Below, one piece after another: positions 1-8,905 of a stretch of 41,655 nt of DNA. Made by a program: the position numbers and the translations under genes. The notes under the pieces were generated by a model. It did no database searches. It worked only from the letters and a program-made list of their open reading frames with translations, and was not told the origin of the DNA. Within the stretch, counting starts at the first letter, position 1; the number at the start of each line of letters is the position of its first letter. The DNA is from Amoeboradix gromovi (taxonomy: Eukaryota; Sanchytriomycota; Sanchytriomycetes; Sanchytriales; Sanchytriaceae), in the NCBI GenBank assembly GCA_018985225.1, contig JADGIF010000015.1:1-41655 (forward strand), written 5' to 3'.

Positions 1-479
1 AACCGGCAGATGCAGCTAAAAAACTTGAAGCATCGCTAAAGCAGTCCGTTGATGTCATTAGTCGCATCAAGTCATGGATTTCCAAGAGATTTGACAAAAA
101 AGTTCATAGATGCTTCTACTTGGCTGTGGCCAACTATTGCAATGAGCCTGTGATACCTGCAGAGTTCCAAACTCTAATTGATGCAGGTCTTGAATATCAT
201 TTTGTTGAAGGTCCAACGTGTAGACAATTCATGACAAGCACCATCTGTGAGCGAAACTGCATTTGGACCAGAGGTGATAAAATGCTGATAAATACTGCAT
301 TATATGATGCTATAAAGATGCTGCCTGATGTTGGTGAGGCGTTGGCAAAGCGAATAAAAGAAGAGTTGGATATTTCCACATTTGGTTCGTGTTCTGATTT
401 AATCTCGAGAGTTGAAAAGCGTGGCAGGAAATTGGGTAAATCTCCGAGGAACTCGCTTCGTAATTTTCTTGTCTTTTGA
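1..479 (+). CDS. 3' end of an unrecognised gene (5' truncated)
   Basis: The frame is open from the first full codon at base 3 to a TGA at 477-479, so about 158 codons of a protein whose start lies outside the window are seen. The visible part is soluble, with no membrane segment, and contains three spaced cysteines in the block GPTCRQFMTSTICERNC. It ends in a basic tail (EKRGRKLGKSPRNSLRNF). An AATAAA follows about 36 bases after the stop, which fits a real 3' end. I do not recognise the family; it could be the end of a host gene or of a multicopy effector-like gene, and I see nothing that decides between these. Confidence 0.5.
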   Translation, partial: PADAAKKLEASLKQSVDVISRIKSWISKRFDKKVHRCFYLAVANYCNEPVIPAEFQTLIDAGLEYHFVEGPTCRQFMTSTICERNCIWTRGDKMLINTALYDAIKMLPDVGEALAKRIKEELDISTFGSCSDLISRVEKRGRKLGKSPRNSLRNFLVF

Positions 480-1109
480 CAGAAGAGTTTATAACTATTA
501 GCGGATTTCCCATAAAATAAACCCAACATTTGAATCAACGAGTTTCATTTTAAGACTGTTCTTGATATTTCATCAGAGCACAAAATTTAACATTTAGACT
601 CTGGCCACGTCAAAAGTTGTGCTGTTCTTCAATAACTAATTGAGCTAAATCGTGTCTTACTTGCAAACTCGTCCTATCGGTTTGGACAAGATTGTAAAGC
701 ATATTTAATTTCGTTAATGTTAGAATGGGGTTTATGAGGAATCCATAGCACTCGATAAGAGTAATGCTTAGCAATCAAGATGTGCATCTCACACTACTGC
801 AACAATCTAATGTGGGCGCTTTGGTATTGCTAAATGCAGCTAAATATGCTCATTGTGAGTGTGTTTCCATTATAACACAACACTACGGTTGTGATGGGGT
901 GGTAAAAGCAGCATTTGCCACAGGAGATGTATGCTTCTTTTGATTGCAATTCTATTTGCTGGACAAGCATTTTGAACCGGAAGTGCAAGAGGGCAAGGTT
1001 ATATGACGCTTGACGAAGCTTAAAACCGCGCAGTCTTGAAATTTCAATAATAAATGATTTATCGTGAATATATGAACAATAACAACCAATCTTCACGCTC
1101 TCTAAATTT
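480..1109. other. intergenic, no supported gene
   Basis: No gene is supported here. The minus strand 830-1096 is open for 88 codons and contains a short cysteine cluster (SCGKCC) after LHFRFKMLVQQ, which faintly recalls the Fanzor SHYxFKxRL...C block, but it is too degraded to call. Around 1050-1080 a stretch AATAAATGATTTATCGTGAA resembles the 5' end of the Fanzor-like elements seen elsewhere in the window. Confidence 0.35.
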
Positions 1110-1390
1110 TTGGATCGACATAATATACGCTATTCTTCCTTTTCATCAATGAGGAATGGGCCATGTCCCATTACGCCTTCAAGGAACGCTTGATGTTCAA
1201 GTGCAAAGAGCGAGGAAAGACAATGGTGGAATGTAATGAAGCATATAATGAAGCATTTACTAGTCAAACATGTCCAAGGTGTGGCACTCTAAATAAAACC
1301 AATTTAGAAACCTACAAATTTACATGGATGATAAGTATCAAGATATCGCGTTGTTGCACACGCGGTAACAACAATCACAAGAATTATTAA
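1110..1390 (+). mobile_element. Fanzor/TnpB-like relic, copy 1 (C-terminal part)
   Basis: One frame reads MSHYAFKERLMFKCKERGK, then a NEAFTSQTCPRCG block, then LNKTNLE before drifting. This is the order seen in the C-terminal third of TnpB/Fanzor nucleases: a SHYxFxxRL helix, the NEAYTSKTCxxCG half of the zinc ribbon, then the second half. The second CxxC and the DRDxxAARN block are lost in this copy. There is a short internal duplication (two NEAxxE steps). The upstream 20 bases match the junction region of the better copies at about 6.7 and 20.1 kb. Non-functional; one of a dispersed family here. Confidence 0.75.
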
Positions 1391-1477
1391 ATAAATGGTT
1401 TACAGGTTTATTTTATCGTTGATCTATTTGAGGACGGGTTGAAAGATATCTAATTGTTGCATGCTTTGGCCACTTCC

Positions 1478-1700
1478 TCAACGTTGATGATGTATGCTGT
1501 ACCTGTTAGTTATTTCTTTAGATTTGACATATTCAGGATGACTTCCATTGATTCCATTTACTATTTGTGAAAAGGAAGAATATCGGGTATTTAGGGTATT
1601 TGAAAAATCTAGAAAAATTCATGTAATAATATAAAAATGCATAAAAATTCTCGATAGATAATTTTATTCTACAAAATCTAAAAGCTGCAAAGCGCAGTTC
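1478..1700 (-). mobile_element. Inverted 5'-end fragment of the Fanzor-like element
   Basis: Read on the minus strand this matches the left part of the copies at 6478, 13150 and 19884: a TTTTGTAGAATAAA start, a cATTTTTATA tract, a CGATATTCTTCC stretch and ATATGTCAAATCTAAAGAAA. It lies downstream of the copy 1 coding fragment but in opposite orientation, so this locus is rearranged (inversion or nested insertion). No intact reading frame in the element's direction. Confidence 0.65.
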
Positions 1701-1955
1701 GGAAAAGCACGACATGATTGCAAGGATTCAGGAAAGGAAAAATTTATCTGTCGTATATAATATAAGAAATGTTTGCTAATAACTTGCTATTAGAATGGCT
1801 GATGCCGTGATCGCCAACGAGAAACTTTTGTGCAGTAGTTAGAAAGACAATGCCAAATGATAAGTGCATGAAGCATGAAATTTTATTTAGCAGAAACGCT
1901 AAGAGTCCACCTAGTCTATTTGGATAATTAAGTGCCGAGGCTTTCCGCATCAGTT

Positions 1956-2342
1956 GGGACACCAGATATAAAAACTAGACTAACTCGTTTTTAAAGGTGC
2001 ACCATACGGAGTAAATGCTATCATTAACAAAAGATCTTCTGTTATACCAAGATTCTCTCATTAATTGTATTCCTCTTTTTAAAATAAAACTAGAAGACCC
2101 TGCATCTCGTTCAAATATATGAGGTCTTTGAGCATCTAAGCAAAAGGTGCATTTTCATAGACGGTACTCTTTTCTAGAGTCATTTTGTAATGTTACAAAA
2201 AGTTATTTACTTTCCTTTTATACTCGTCAACTCCGCAACTAGCTGAATGTCCACTCGCCTCTTAAATCCATAAATTAATAAAGCTGAAATAATGTTCCAA
2301 GTTGTTACAGAAAGTTAGTCCAGTTTTTATGTTTGATGTCCC
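1956..2342 (-). mobile_element. TIR DNA transposon relic E1
   Basis: About 387 bp bounded by inverted repeats: GGGACACCAGATATAAAAAC on the left and the complement ending GTTTGATGTCCC on the right. The flanks are AGTT and AATT, compatible with a diverged 4-bp target duplication. The coding relic (CxxC segment and the region encoding a PHIFERDAGSS-like string) runs on the minus strand with its C-terminal end next to the left TIR. It ends only 13 bp before the ATG of the downstream F-box gene. Confidence 0.8.
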
Positions 2343-2355
2343 AATTGTTCTCCGA

Positions 2356-3849
2356 ATGAAACAGTTACCTGTAGATGTAATGGCTAGAATCACTGGCTTT
2401 TTGGAGTTAAGAGATGTTAACAGCTTGATGCAAACCTGTTCTGATATGTACCTCAAGCTAAATAGTGATGAATATTGGAAAATTTTATTTTTTGGCAAAT
2501 TTTCTGGAGCTTATTATCAAATTGAAAATCACAAACTGGAGTACAAAAAGAGACAACTAAAAGTGTTTCTAGAATCCACGAGATTCTGCCGTCTTCCTTT
2601 GCAAGACCATGATCTCATAGACGTTGTCAGATGTGGTGAATCTTTTATTGTTTTACTTCGCGATGACTTAAGAATTAAACTTTACAAATTGGCTAGATTC
2701 AAGTACAGCAAGGACCCTTTTATTCAATATGATCTACCCTTGATTTCATCGTCAATCCAGTCTCATCGGCATGTGTTGGTCAACGATTCAGTTCATTATT
2801 ATAAGAAGCACTCCAAGATAATAGAATTCGATTCTGATAATGAGATATACCAAGTTGAATTTATTGATGATCAGTCAGAGGGACTTCTCTTTAGATTAAA
2901 ATCATCTGTCTTGCTATATTATAAAGGACACTGTATTGCTAAATTTAAATCAAGTAATGAAATTCTTTTTATTTTAAACAGCAGGTTAGAACTCTTCGTA
3001 TTTACCGGCAATGCTCTACATATATACAAACTGGACTTTAAGAAACTAATTCACGAATTTTGCAAAGTATACACAAGCAGCATTAGTCTCGATATAGGAT
3101 TTAATATTGAATCAGTAGAATTCAACAAAAATTACTATCCGTATTGCATAATAAATAAAGGTCAAGAGAAACACGTATATAACCTAATAACCAAAAAGTT
3201 TATAACTTCTGTCCATGGTGCAACCTGCTTTAGTATACTAAATAACTATATGCCTGCTTGTTGCTTCGCAAGTAATCGCTCCATTTTATTATACAACTTG
3301 ATGTCTGGTAAGCTTTTGAATAAAACTCAAACAAAATTTGACATAAAATGCATGCAGTTAACAAGCTATTTTCTATTGCTTGCAACGGAGTCCCATTTTC
3401 ATGTTCTAGATTCTTCTAATTTAAATTTGAAATTCAAAATAAATATTTATGCTAGAGGAAATAATCTAAATGATTTTTTGCCTAGTCCTTCTGTGCATCC
3501 GAGATATATATTATCTGATTTGGATGATCGAAAGCTTTCGGTCTGTATATTTTTTACAAACGCAACGGTGCGGTTTTATGAATTCGGCTGTTTTTTGCAA
3601 AAAAAGTCAAAATTAAACAAATCGGTACGGGATACAAGAAGTAGAGAGCTGCTTGAATCTGCAGGTGTATCACATAGGCACTCAAGAGAAACTGTACAGC
3701 AATTGACTCATGAACTATGGACGATGCAATATGACTTTCAAATTGCCAGGCAGTCTGAGGAAAGAATATTAACTTACAATGGAGAATCCGGGCTAACTGA
3801 AGAAGAAATGATTGAGCTAGCAATAAATTTAAGTGTAGAAGAGACATGA
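2356..3849 (+). CDS. F-box protein with C-terminal ubiquitin-interacting motif (Ufo1-like architecture)
   Basis: A 497-aa protein. Residues about 3-45 (LPVDVMARITGFLELRDV...YWKILFF) form an F-box, the SKP1-binding element of SCF ubiquitin ligases. The middle (about 90-420) is beta-rich with short repeats like diverged WD40 blades. The last 20 residues (LTEEEMIELAINLSVEE) match the UIM consensus: an acidic run, then Ala and Ser three residues apart. F-box, WD-like propeller and C-terminal UIM is the layout of yeast Ufo1, but the middle is too diverged to assert orthology. The ATG at 2356 is chosen because the upstream 18 codons of open frame lie in the transposon inverted repeat. AATAAA at 3853 is 4 bases after the stop. 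Confidence 0.7.
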   Translation: MKQLPVDVMARITGFLELRDVNSLMQTCSDMYLKLNSDEYWKILFFGKFSGAYYQIENHKLEYKKRQLKVFLESTRFCRLPLQDHDLIDVVRCGESFIVLLRDDLRIKLYKLARFKYSKDPFIQYDLPLISSSIQSHRHVLVNDSVHYYKKHSKIIEFDSDNEIYQVEFIDDQSEGLLFRLKSSVLLYYKGHCIAKFKSSNEILFILNSRLELFVFTGNALHIYKLDFKKLIHEFCKVYTSSISLDIGFNIESVEFNKNYYPYCIINKGQEKHVYNLITKKFITSVHGATCFSILNNYMPACCFASNRSILLYNLMSGKLLNKTQTKFDIKCMQLTSYFLLLATESHFHVLDSSNLNLKFKINIYARGNNLNDFLPSPSVHPRYILSDLDDRKLSVCIFFTNATVRFYEFGCFLQKKSKLNKSVRDTRSRELLESAGVSHRHSRETVQQLTHELWTMQYDFQIARQSEERILTYNGESGLTEEEMIELAINLSVEET

Positions 3850-3882
3850 TGAAATAAATGGTTTATTTTCTACTGTTTGAGC

Positions 3883-4611
3883 TTATTGCACTGTAGTTAT
3901 AGACACTAGATCATGAGTACGGTTTAAATCTCTGATTATGTATCTATAAAAATCCACAATCAACAAAATTCTAACTTTTAGCAAAATGTATCGAAAGTAA
4001 AAACCTGCGATAGGTATTATATAATTGAGAACAATGATGGTAGCCTCACCTAGTATTATGATAGCAAATGAAGAGATTGACTGTATTAGTAACGTTTTAA
4101 TTAAATTGGATCTCAGCTCCATCATTAATTTAATCTTTAGAACTAATACTGCGAACAAATAAATTTCAACTGCCAAGGAAACAATTCTACAAATCGAAGA
4201 TACGACTAAGACGTAAATAAAGTACCGGTTCAATACACCGTATATGAACATAACATAAACTGATAAAGGAAAGCTCAAAATAAAAACAATTAAAAATGGA
4301 ATAACCTTAATTCCGCCCTCAAATTTAACTCTAATGTTTCGACCCAGCGAGCTAATTCTTCTGATATAAAGTAAATAAACAAACAAATGAGCTATCTCTG
4401 CAAATATTACAGCTGGAATACTGGCTATTTGCCAATAAATGCTCAAAGATATTGAAAATATAGCTAATGTTGAAGAAATTAGCCCAGCAAATGATATCCA
4501 GAATATTTCTGCTCTTTTTCGTAATACAATGTGTAAAAGATACACGCTGAGTATGGATATAACTACGCTAGCACTGGAAAACGCGACAACCAAAATCACC
4601 ACATCACCCAT
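3883..4611 (-). CDS. Seven-transmembrane protein, family not recognised
   Basis: A 242-aa protein that is almost entirely hydrophobic. Seven membrane spans are visible at about residues 4-26, 34-56, 60-82, 104-126, 130-160, 172-195 and 200-218, with short loops, a basic first loop (RKR) and a short C-terminal tail. This is the topology of a small 7TM receptor-like or fungal-type integral membrane protein, but none of the usual family signatures (DRY, NPxxY, retinal lysine) is evident. It converges on the F-box gene with only 33 bp between stops. AATAAA signals lie on both strands in that gap. The function is not inferable from sequence alone. Confidence 0.65.
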   Translation of the reverse strand: MGDVVILVVAFSSASVVISILSVYLLHIVLRKRAEIFWISFAGLISSTLAIFSISLSIYWQIASIPAVIFAEIAHLFVYLLYIRRISSLGRNIRVKFEGGIKVIPFLIVFILSFPLSVYVMFIYGVLNRYFIYVLVVSSICRIVSLAVEIYLFAVLVLKIKLMMELRSNLIKTLLIQSISSFAIIILGEATIIVLNYIIPIAGFYFRYILLKVRILLIVDFYRYIIRDLNRTHDLVSITTVQ

Positions 4612-4877
4612 GTTGTTATCTCCCTAATCTTAAAAATCTCTAATTCGATAAAGGATAGCACTTCTGACGGAGTTTTGTAGTAGAAGCGTTCGAGGTTACG
4701 AGCTAATCCCATTTCGCAGAACGAACTGTTCTATATGCTGTCATTAAAGTTGGTTAAGGAAGACCTAAAAATTAGAGGTCCAGAGAATATATGCGGTAAA
4801 CACTTAACATCTCGCAGCTATCAATACCTCACAGCTTAATTTGGGTATAATTTTACTCAAACTATAACCCGTGTGTC

Positions 4878-6386
4878 ATGTCAACCTGTCCAAACTGTAA
4901 TTCATCAAATTTGATTTCAGACACCCAACTAGCTCACATAGTATGTGAAGATTGTGGGCAGATTGTGAGTGAAAACGCCATCGTTTCTGAGGTTCAATTT
5001 GTTGAATCCGGTAACAGTGCTAGGGCAGTTGGATCCACAGTCAACGAGTCTAACAGCTCTAACCAGCAGACATCTATAACTCATGCAAGACGAACAATTT
5101 CTCAAATATCATACCCTCTTAATTTACCTGAAAGTATTATCGATACAGCACATCGTTATTACAAGTTGGCACTTATAAATAAGCAAACAATGGGTAGAAA
5201 ACATGTAGATGTCTGTGCTGCTTGTATATATATTGCTTGTAGGCTGAATGAGACACCCATTTTGCTGATAGATCTCTCTGATGTAACAAAGTCTTCTGTG
5301 TTTGTCATGGGTAATATATTTATGCATCTCTTGAAAGCACTTAATCTGAAGGTTCCTATAATGGATCCTGCTCTGTATATATCTCGATTTACAGCAATGC
5401 TGAACTTGGGCGATAAAACTTCCGTTATTGCCAAAGATGCGGTTCGTTTGGTCCAAAGATTTAATCGTGACTGGATCCAAACAGGCAGACGCCCTAATGG
5501 TATCTGTGGTGCGGCTTTACTTATTGCTTCTCGTATGAACGGAGTAGAACTCCCAACACACGATATAGAACGTTTAGTTAAAATATCAGCTCACACCATT
5601 CAAAAGCGATTACAGGAATTCAGTGGGACCGATTCAGCGAAATTTAGTGGCTCGGACTTTCAATCTCAATGGCTAAACAGCAGCAAAGATCCTCCTTCAT
5701 TCAGTCAAAATCGTAAAATTGATAATGAAAAAGAATACAATGTCATGCAGCAATTGCACCAGCAGCGTAAGCTAATGGAGTCTATAGTGAATGATATCGA
5801 TGATGAGGGATTTGCTGAAGAGATACAGATGTCAGTAGAAGATGTTGAAGCAATGAAAGAACATATGGAATCTGCTTTGCCGATTACTGAAACTAATACT
5901 TTAAGTGACTTAGAAGATGACCTGGTAGTAAATGAAATGATTTTATCAAAGGAAGCATCGGAGGTAAAAGCAGCTATATGGCACAAGGAATATGAACATG
6001 ATTTAAAGGAAATGGAGATTCGAAACACTAAACCCAAATCAGCTGTTAAGAAGAGGAAGGCTAAAGAAACTTTTAGCAGCGTAAGTGAAGCTATAAAGAA
6101 AAAGGTGGCACCCAAACTATCCAAGAAGCTAAATTATGATTTGATGCAAGTTTTGGATTTTAATGATGCTAGAGAACAAACTACACTGCCACTGATGGAT
6201 ATGGTAGATGATAACAAAAGCATCATTACTTTAAGCTCTTACAGGACTAACAAGACTGGTTTATCTCAAGCAACTCATTTGACTAGGGCATCATTGTTTT
6301 CTACTAAAACATCACAGTTTAAATTTCAACGTTTGGAAAACACCTTTGGAGGAGAAGACTATAATGCTTATGATGAGTATGACTAA
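4878..6386 (+). CDS. BRF1: TFIIIB subunit BRF1 (TFIIB-related factor)
   Basis: A 502-aa RNA polymerase III initiation factor. An N-terminal zinc ribbon uses C4, C7, C23 and C26, followed by the VSEVQF-type linker typical of Brf1 rather than TFIIB. Two cyclin-like repeats follow (about 75-160 and 170-255; GRKHVDVCAACIYIACR in the first, GRRPNGICGAALLIASR in the second). The C-terminal half keeps the Brf1 homology region that contacts TBP and polymerase III (AIWHKEYEHDLKEME near residue 366, then SEAIKKKVAPKLSKKLNYD). The tail is acidic. The ORF is uninterrupted and the ATG at 4878 immediately precedes the first zinc cysteine. A Fanzor relic starts about 90 bp after the stop. Confidence 0.92.
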   Translation: MSTCPNCNSSNLISDTQLAHIVCEDCGQIVSENAIVSEVQFVESGNSARAVGSTVNESNSSNQQTSITHARRTISQISYPLNLPESIIDTAHRYYKLALINKQTMGRKHVDVCAACIYIACRLNETPILLIDLSDVTKSSVFVMGNIFMHLLKALNLKVPIMDPALYISRFTAMLNLGDKTSVIAKDAVRLVQRFNRDWIQTGRRPNGICGAALLIASRMNGVELPTHDIERLVKISAHTIQKRLQEFSGTDSAKFSGSDFQSQWLNSSKDPPSFSQNRKIDNEKEYNVMQQLHQQRKLMESIVNDIDDEGFAEEIQMSVEDVEAMKEHMESALPITETNTLSDLEDDLVVNEMILSKEASEVKAAIWHKEYEHDLKEMEIRNTKPKSAVKKRKAKETFSSVSEAIKKKVAPKLSKKLNYDLMQVLDFNDAREQTTLPLMDMVDDNKSIITLSSYRTNKTGLSQATHLTRASLFSTKTSQFKFQRLENTFGGEDYNAYDEYD

Positions 6387-6477
6387 CTATTCAAGTTAAC
6401 AATATGTGGGATGTCTGTTGGAGGATGGGGCAAGGACTACATGAAAATGCCTGGACTGCTGCCACAAAATAAGTGGA

Positions 6478-7077
6478 TAGCTACAGCTCGATTGTTTTGT
6501 AGAATAAATCACTTATCGCGAATTTGTATGCATTTTTGTATAATTTTAAGATCTTTCCAGATTTTTCTAATAGCATAAGCACTCGATATTCTTCCTCTTC
6601 GCAAATGGAAATGGATGTAATCCCGAATATGTCAAATCTAAAGAAATAGCTAGCAGGTACAGCGTACATTCATCAACACTGAGGAACTGGTCCAACATGG
6701 AGAAATCAGATGTCTTTCAATGCCTAGACAGTGATATTTGCACAATTTATTCAAAGAACGCTTGAAGCTGAAGTGTAAACAAAGAGGAAGGACTAAAATC
6801 ATATGTAATGAAGTATTTACTAGTCAGACATGTACAAGGTGTGGTACTCTATGGAAAACCAAACTTAGAACCCTGAACCTGTACAAAATGTCATTTGAAG
6901 ATAGATAGAGACCATATGGCAGCAAGGAACATATACATCAAGTATCTGTATCCTTATTCTATCTCGCCTCAGGGTAGTGAAAGCGTGAGCAATCACTAAC
7001 GGAGTATCTAGCACTGCTAGTTTCTCTGTGGAATTTCTCGATTTTCTCGGAAATCAGGACTTTTAACGAGAGGAGAG
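6478..7077 (+). mobile_element. Fanzor-like non-autonomous element, copy 2
   Basis: A full-length deletion derivative of about 600 bp: left end (CTACAGCTCGATTGTTTTGTAGAATAAA), then a fused C-terminal coding remnant, then a conserved tail. The coding remnant reads FKERLKLKCKQRG, NEVFTSQTCTRCG and, after a one-base frame change, TKCHLKIDRDHMAARNIYIK, which contains the second zinc CxxxC-like half and the RuvC-III DRDxxAARN motif of TnpB/Fanzor. The tail (6970-7077) contains a perfect CTAGCA/TGCTAG hairpin and a GATTT/AAATC hairpin. The minus strand of the left part is open for 62 codons with CEEEEYRVLMLLEKSGK. Confidence 0.75.
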
Positions 7078-7167
7078 TGACCGACCAATATTTTCAAGCT
7101 ATGATGAGGTGTCAGATGATATAAACGTACAAGGGTTGTTGAGAACAATTTACAATTATCCATTTTA

Positions 7168-7736
7168 ATTGAATAAATTGTTTATGGTGATTATATGAAT
7201 TCTATTGCCCAGATAGACTATCTTTCTAAACTGTTTTGATTACACAAAAAGCGTATTTATTTTCTTACTGACGACATATGCCAACAATACCAGGATATGT
7301 GAAATCTAATGGCATCAAAAAAGAGATTACTAATATGAGTTTCTAAATGATCTGTCTAGTACCCTCGATACCAGTAAATAGATCCCTTTACCATCTAAAA
7401 GTTGTTTGCAAATCGATTTTCCATCCTTACTTGATAGAGATAGTCTTGTTTTGATTCTCGTAGAATACAATTGAGAGGGGCTTTGGACAGCAGACCAGTG
7501 CTTTGTGCAAGGACCTCTTCAGAGCTAGAAATATTAAAGATATTGGAAGTCTTCGTGTATAAGTAGAAAGATACCATATGGTAGCAGGAAACCTAAGCCA
7601 GAGATATAAACGTTTCTATTCCGTCTCATATCGGTTTAGTGGAAGGTTGAGGAATCACTGTAAAAGAGCCATTGGTATTGCCAAGGTTTTCTGTAAATTC
7701 TTGATTTTGTCACAAATCAGGACCTTTAAGAGATTA
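7168..7736 (+). mobile_element. Fanzor-like element, copy 3, strongly decayed
   Basis: The left end is recognisable as GAATAAATTGTTTATGGTGA near 7168, followed by a diverged ATATGTGAAATCTAA stretch near 7290. The right half is clearer: GATACCATATGGTAGCAGGAA near 7570 is the DRDHMAARN segment, and the 3' tail follows (AATCACTG, then CTTGATTTTGTCACAAATCAGGACC) ending about 7736. The coding information is destroyed. It sits 50 bp from the 3' end of the TRAPPC13-like gene. Confidence 0.55.
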
Positions 7737-7787
7737 TTAGAACGTAAAAATGAAGTAGAACATTAGTTTGAGTATGATAACTTCCGT

Positions 7788-8822
7788 TTATTCAACCGCA
7801 ATATAGAAACCAACAGGAATATCCTCCAACAGTTGAGTCATGACATCGCGCAATCTAATGGCCACTATTTTGTGGACATAGCTAGTAAAGGAAACTGCCT
7901 GCAATCGCACAATCGAGCATTCACCAGATTGCAATGGTCCAAGCTTTATTCTTAATGATGAGGGGTGCAACTTAATGAAAGGGCCGTGTTTGTTTTGAGT
8001 AGCTAACACATCGATGGGGTTATAAGATATACACTTATTGATATAGTCAATTGATTTGCAATGTTCACCAACATTGCTTAATTCAAATTCAGTGATGAGT
8101 TGTTCAATTTTAAATGCTTGAACAGAATCAGTAAAGTTTATTAGTTTTAGCTCAATATCAAATAGCCTGTTCTTTTCAACAGGGCCTAAAACATTTAAGC
8201 CGACTGTAAGCTTCTTTACCGAAGGTTTTAACAGCTTTAAGTTGGAGTCAAGGTACACTATTTGATTTGAGACCGATCTAGAAGCGACTTCTTTTGTCCA
8301 CAGTTTAATTTTAAACTGTGTACTGTCTAATTTTACCACTAAGCTCATTTCTTTGCTAATGCTTTTGCATGAGAAGATATCGCCTTTGTTGAAAGCTAAC
8401 CCTTGGTCAACCCAGTCGAATGGAAACAGTGATTCAATATATGTCTTTTTCAAGTCACCGTATATCTTGACAAAGGGCAGTACATTGATCTGAACAAAAA
8501 GCTGATCTATTTCATAAATGGAAACACTGAACAATTTTTCTAGTTCCCGAATGTCGTCAGAGGTGTTAACTGCCTTGTGCTTTAGCGTTACCATAATGTT
8601 GAATGATGCATCGTGGGGTATATCAGAGGGCACATCCCATAGAATGCGAATTTTATAATTGTCTTTATCTATAGGCTCTTCTGAGTATTTTAAAGGTATG
8701 TCTAATTTGTGTTGTAAAGTCTCTGCTTCAATGAAATAATCATTAAATGCCTCTGTTTTTAAGAATTTCAACTCTATAGGCTCCCCCATGTAAATGGTAT
8801 CCTTGGACATTGCCGATAACAT
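7788..8822 (-). CDS. TRAPPC13-like trafficking complex subunit
   Basis: A 344-aa, beta-rich, membrane-free protein. The last 60 residues (KLHPSSLRIKLGPLQSGECSIVRLQAVSFTSYVHK..IRLRDVMTQLLED) align by eye with the C-terminus of TRAPPC13: GKLHPSSSL, then a spaced hydrophobic strand, then a LRLTD-like block. TRAPPC13 belongs to TRAPP tethering complexes at the Golgi and endosome. The usual protein is about 410-420 aa and starts with roughly 75 residues not seen here, so this copy is N-terminally short. Only 83 bp separate the ATG from a transposon inverted repeat, so an upstream exon could have been lost or was never there. A second ATG lies four codons in. Confidence 0.55.
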   Translation of the reverse strand: MLSAMSKDTIYMGEPIELKFLKTEAFNDYFIEAETLQHKLDIPLKYSEEPIDKDNYKIRILWDVPSDIPHDASFNIMVTLKHKAVNTSDDIRELEKLFSVSIYEIDQLFVQINVLPFVKIYGDLKKTYIESLFPFDWVDQGLAFNKGDIFSCKSISKEMSLVVKLDSTQFKIKLWTKEVASRSVSNQIVYLDSNLKLLKPSVKKLTVGLNVLGPVEKNRLFDIELKLINFTDSVQAFKIEQLITEFELSNVGEHCKSIDYINKCISYNPIDVLATQNKHGPFIKLHPSSLRIKLGPLQSGECSIVRLQAVSFTSYVHKIVAIRLRDVMTQLLEDIPVGFYIAVE

Positions 8823-8905
8823 GTTTTAAAAAAGCCAAAGAGTTTCGTATGCTCACGCATCTCCCAAAAAAGGGTTTCAGGATGCAAGCTCTCTAATAAA
8901 CAATT

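Noticed and set aside
2302..2355. Upstream extension of the F-box protein
   Set aside because: The 18 codons lie within the transposon inverted repeat and begin with a non-ATG codon; the F-box starts two residues after the ATG at 2356.
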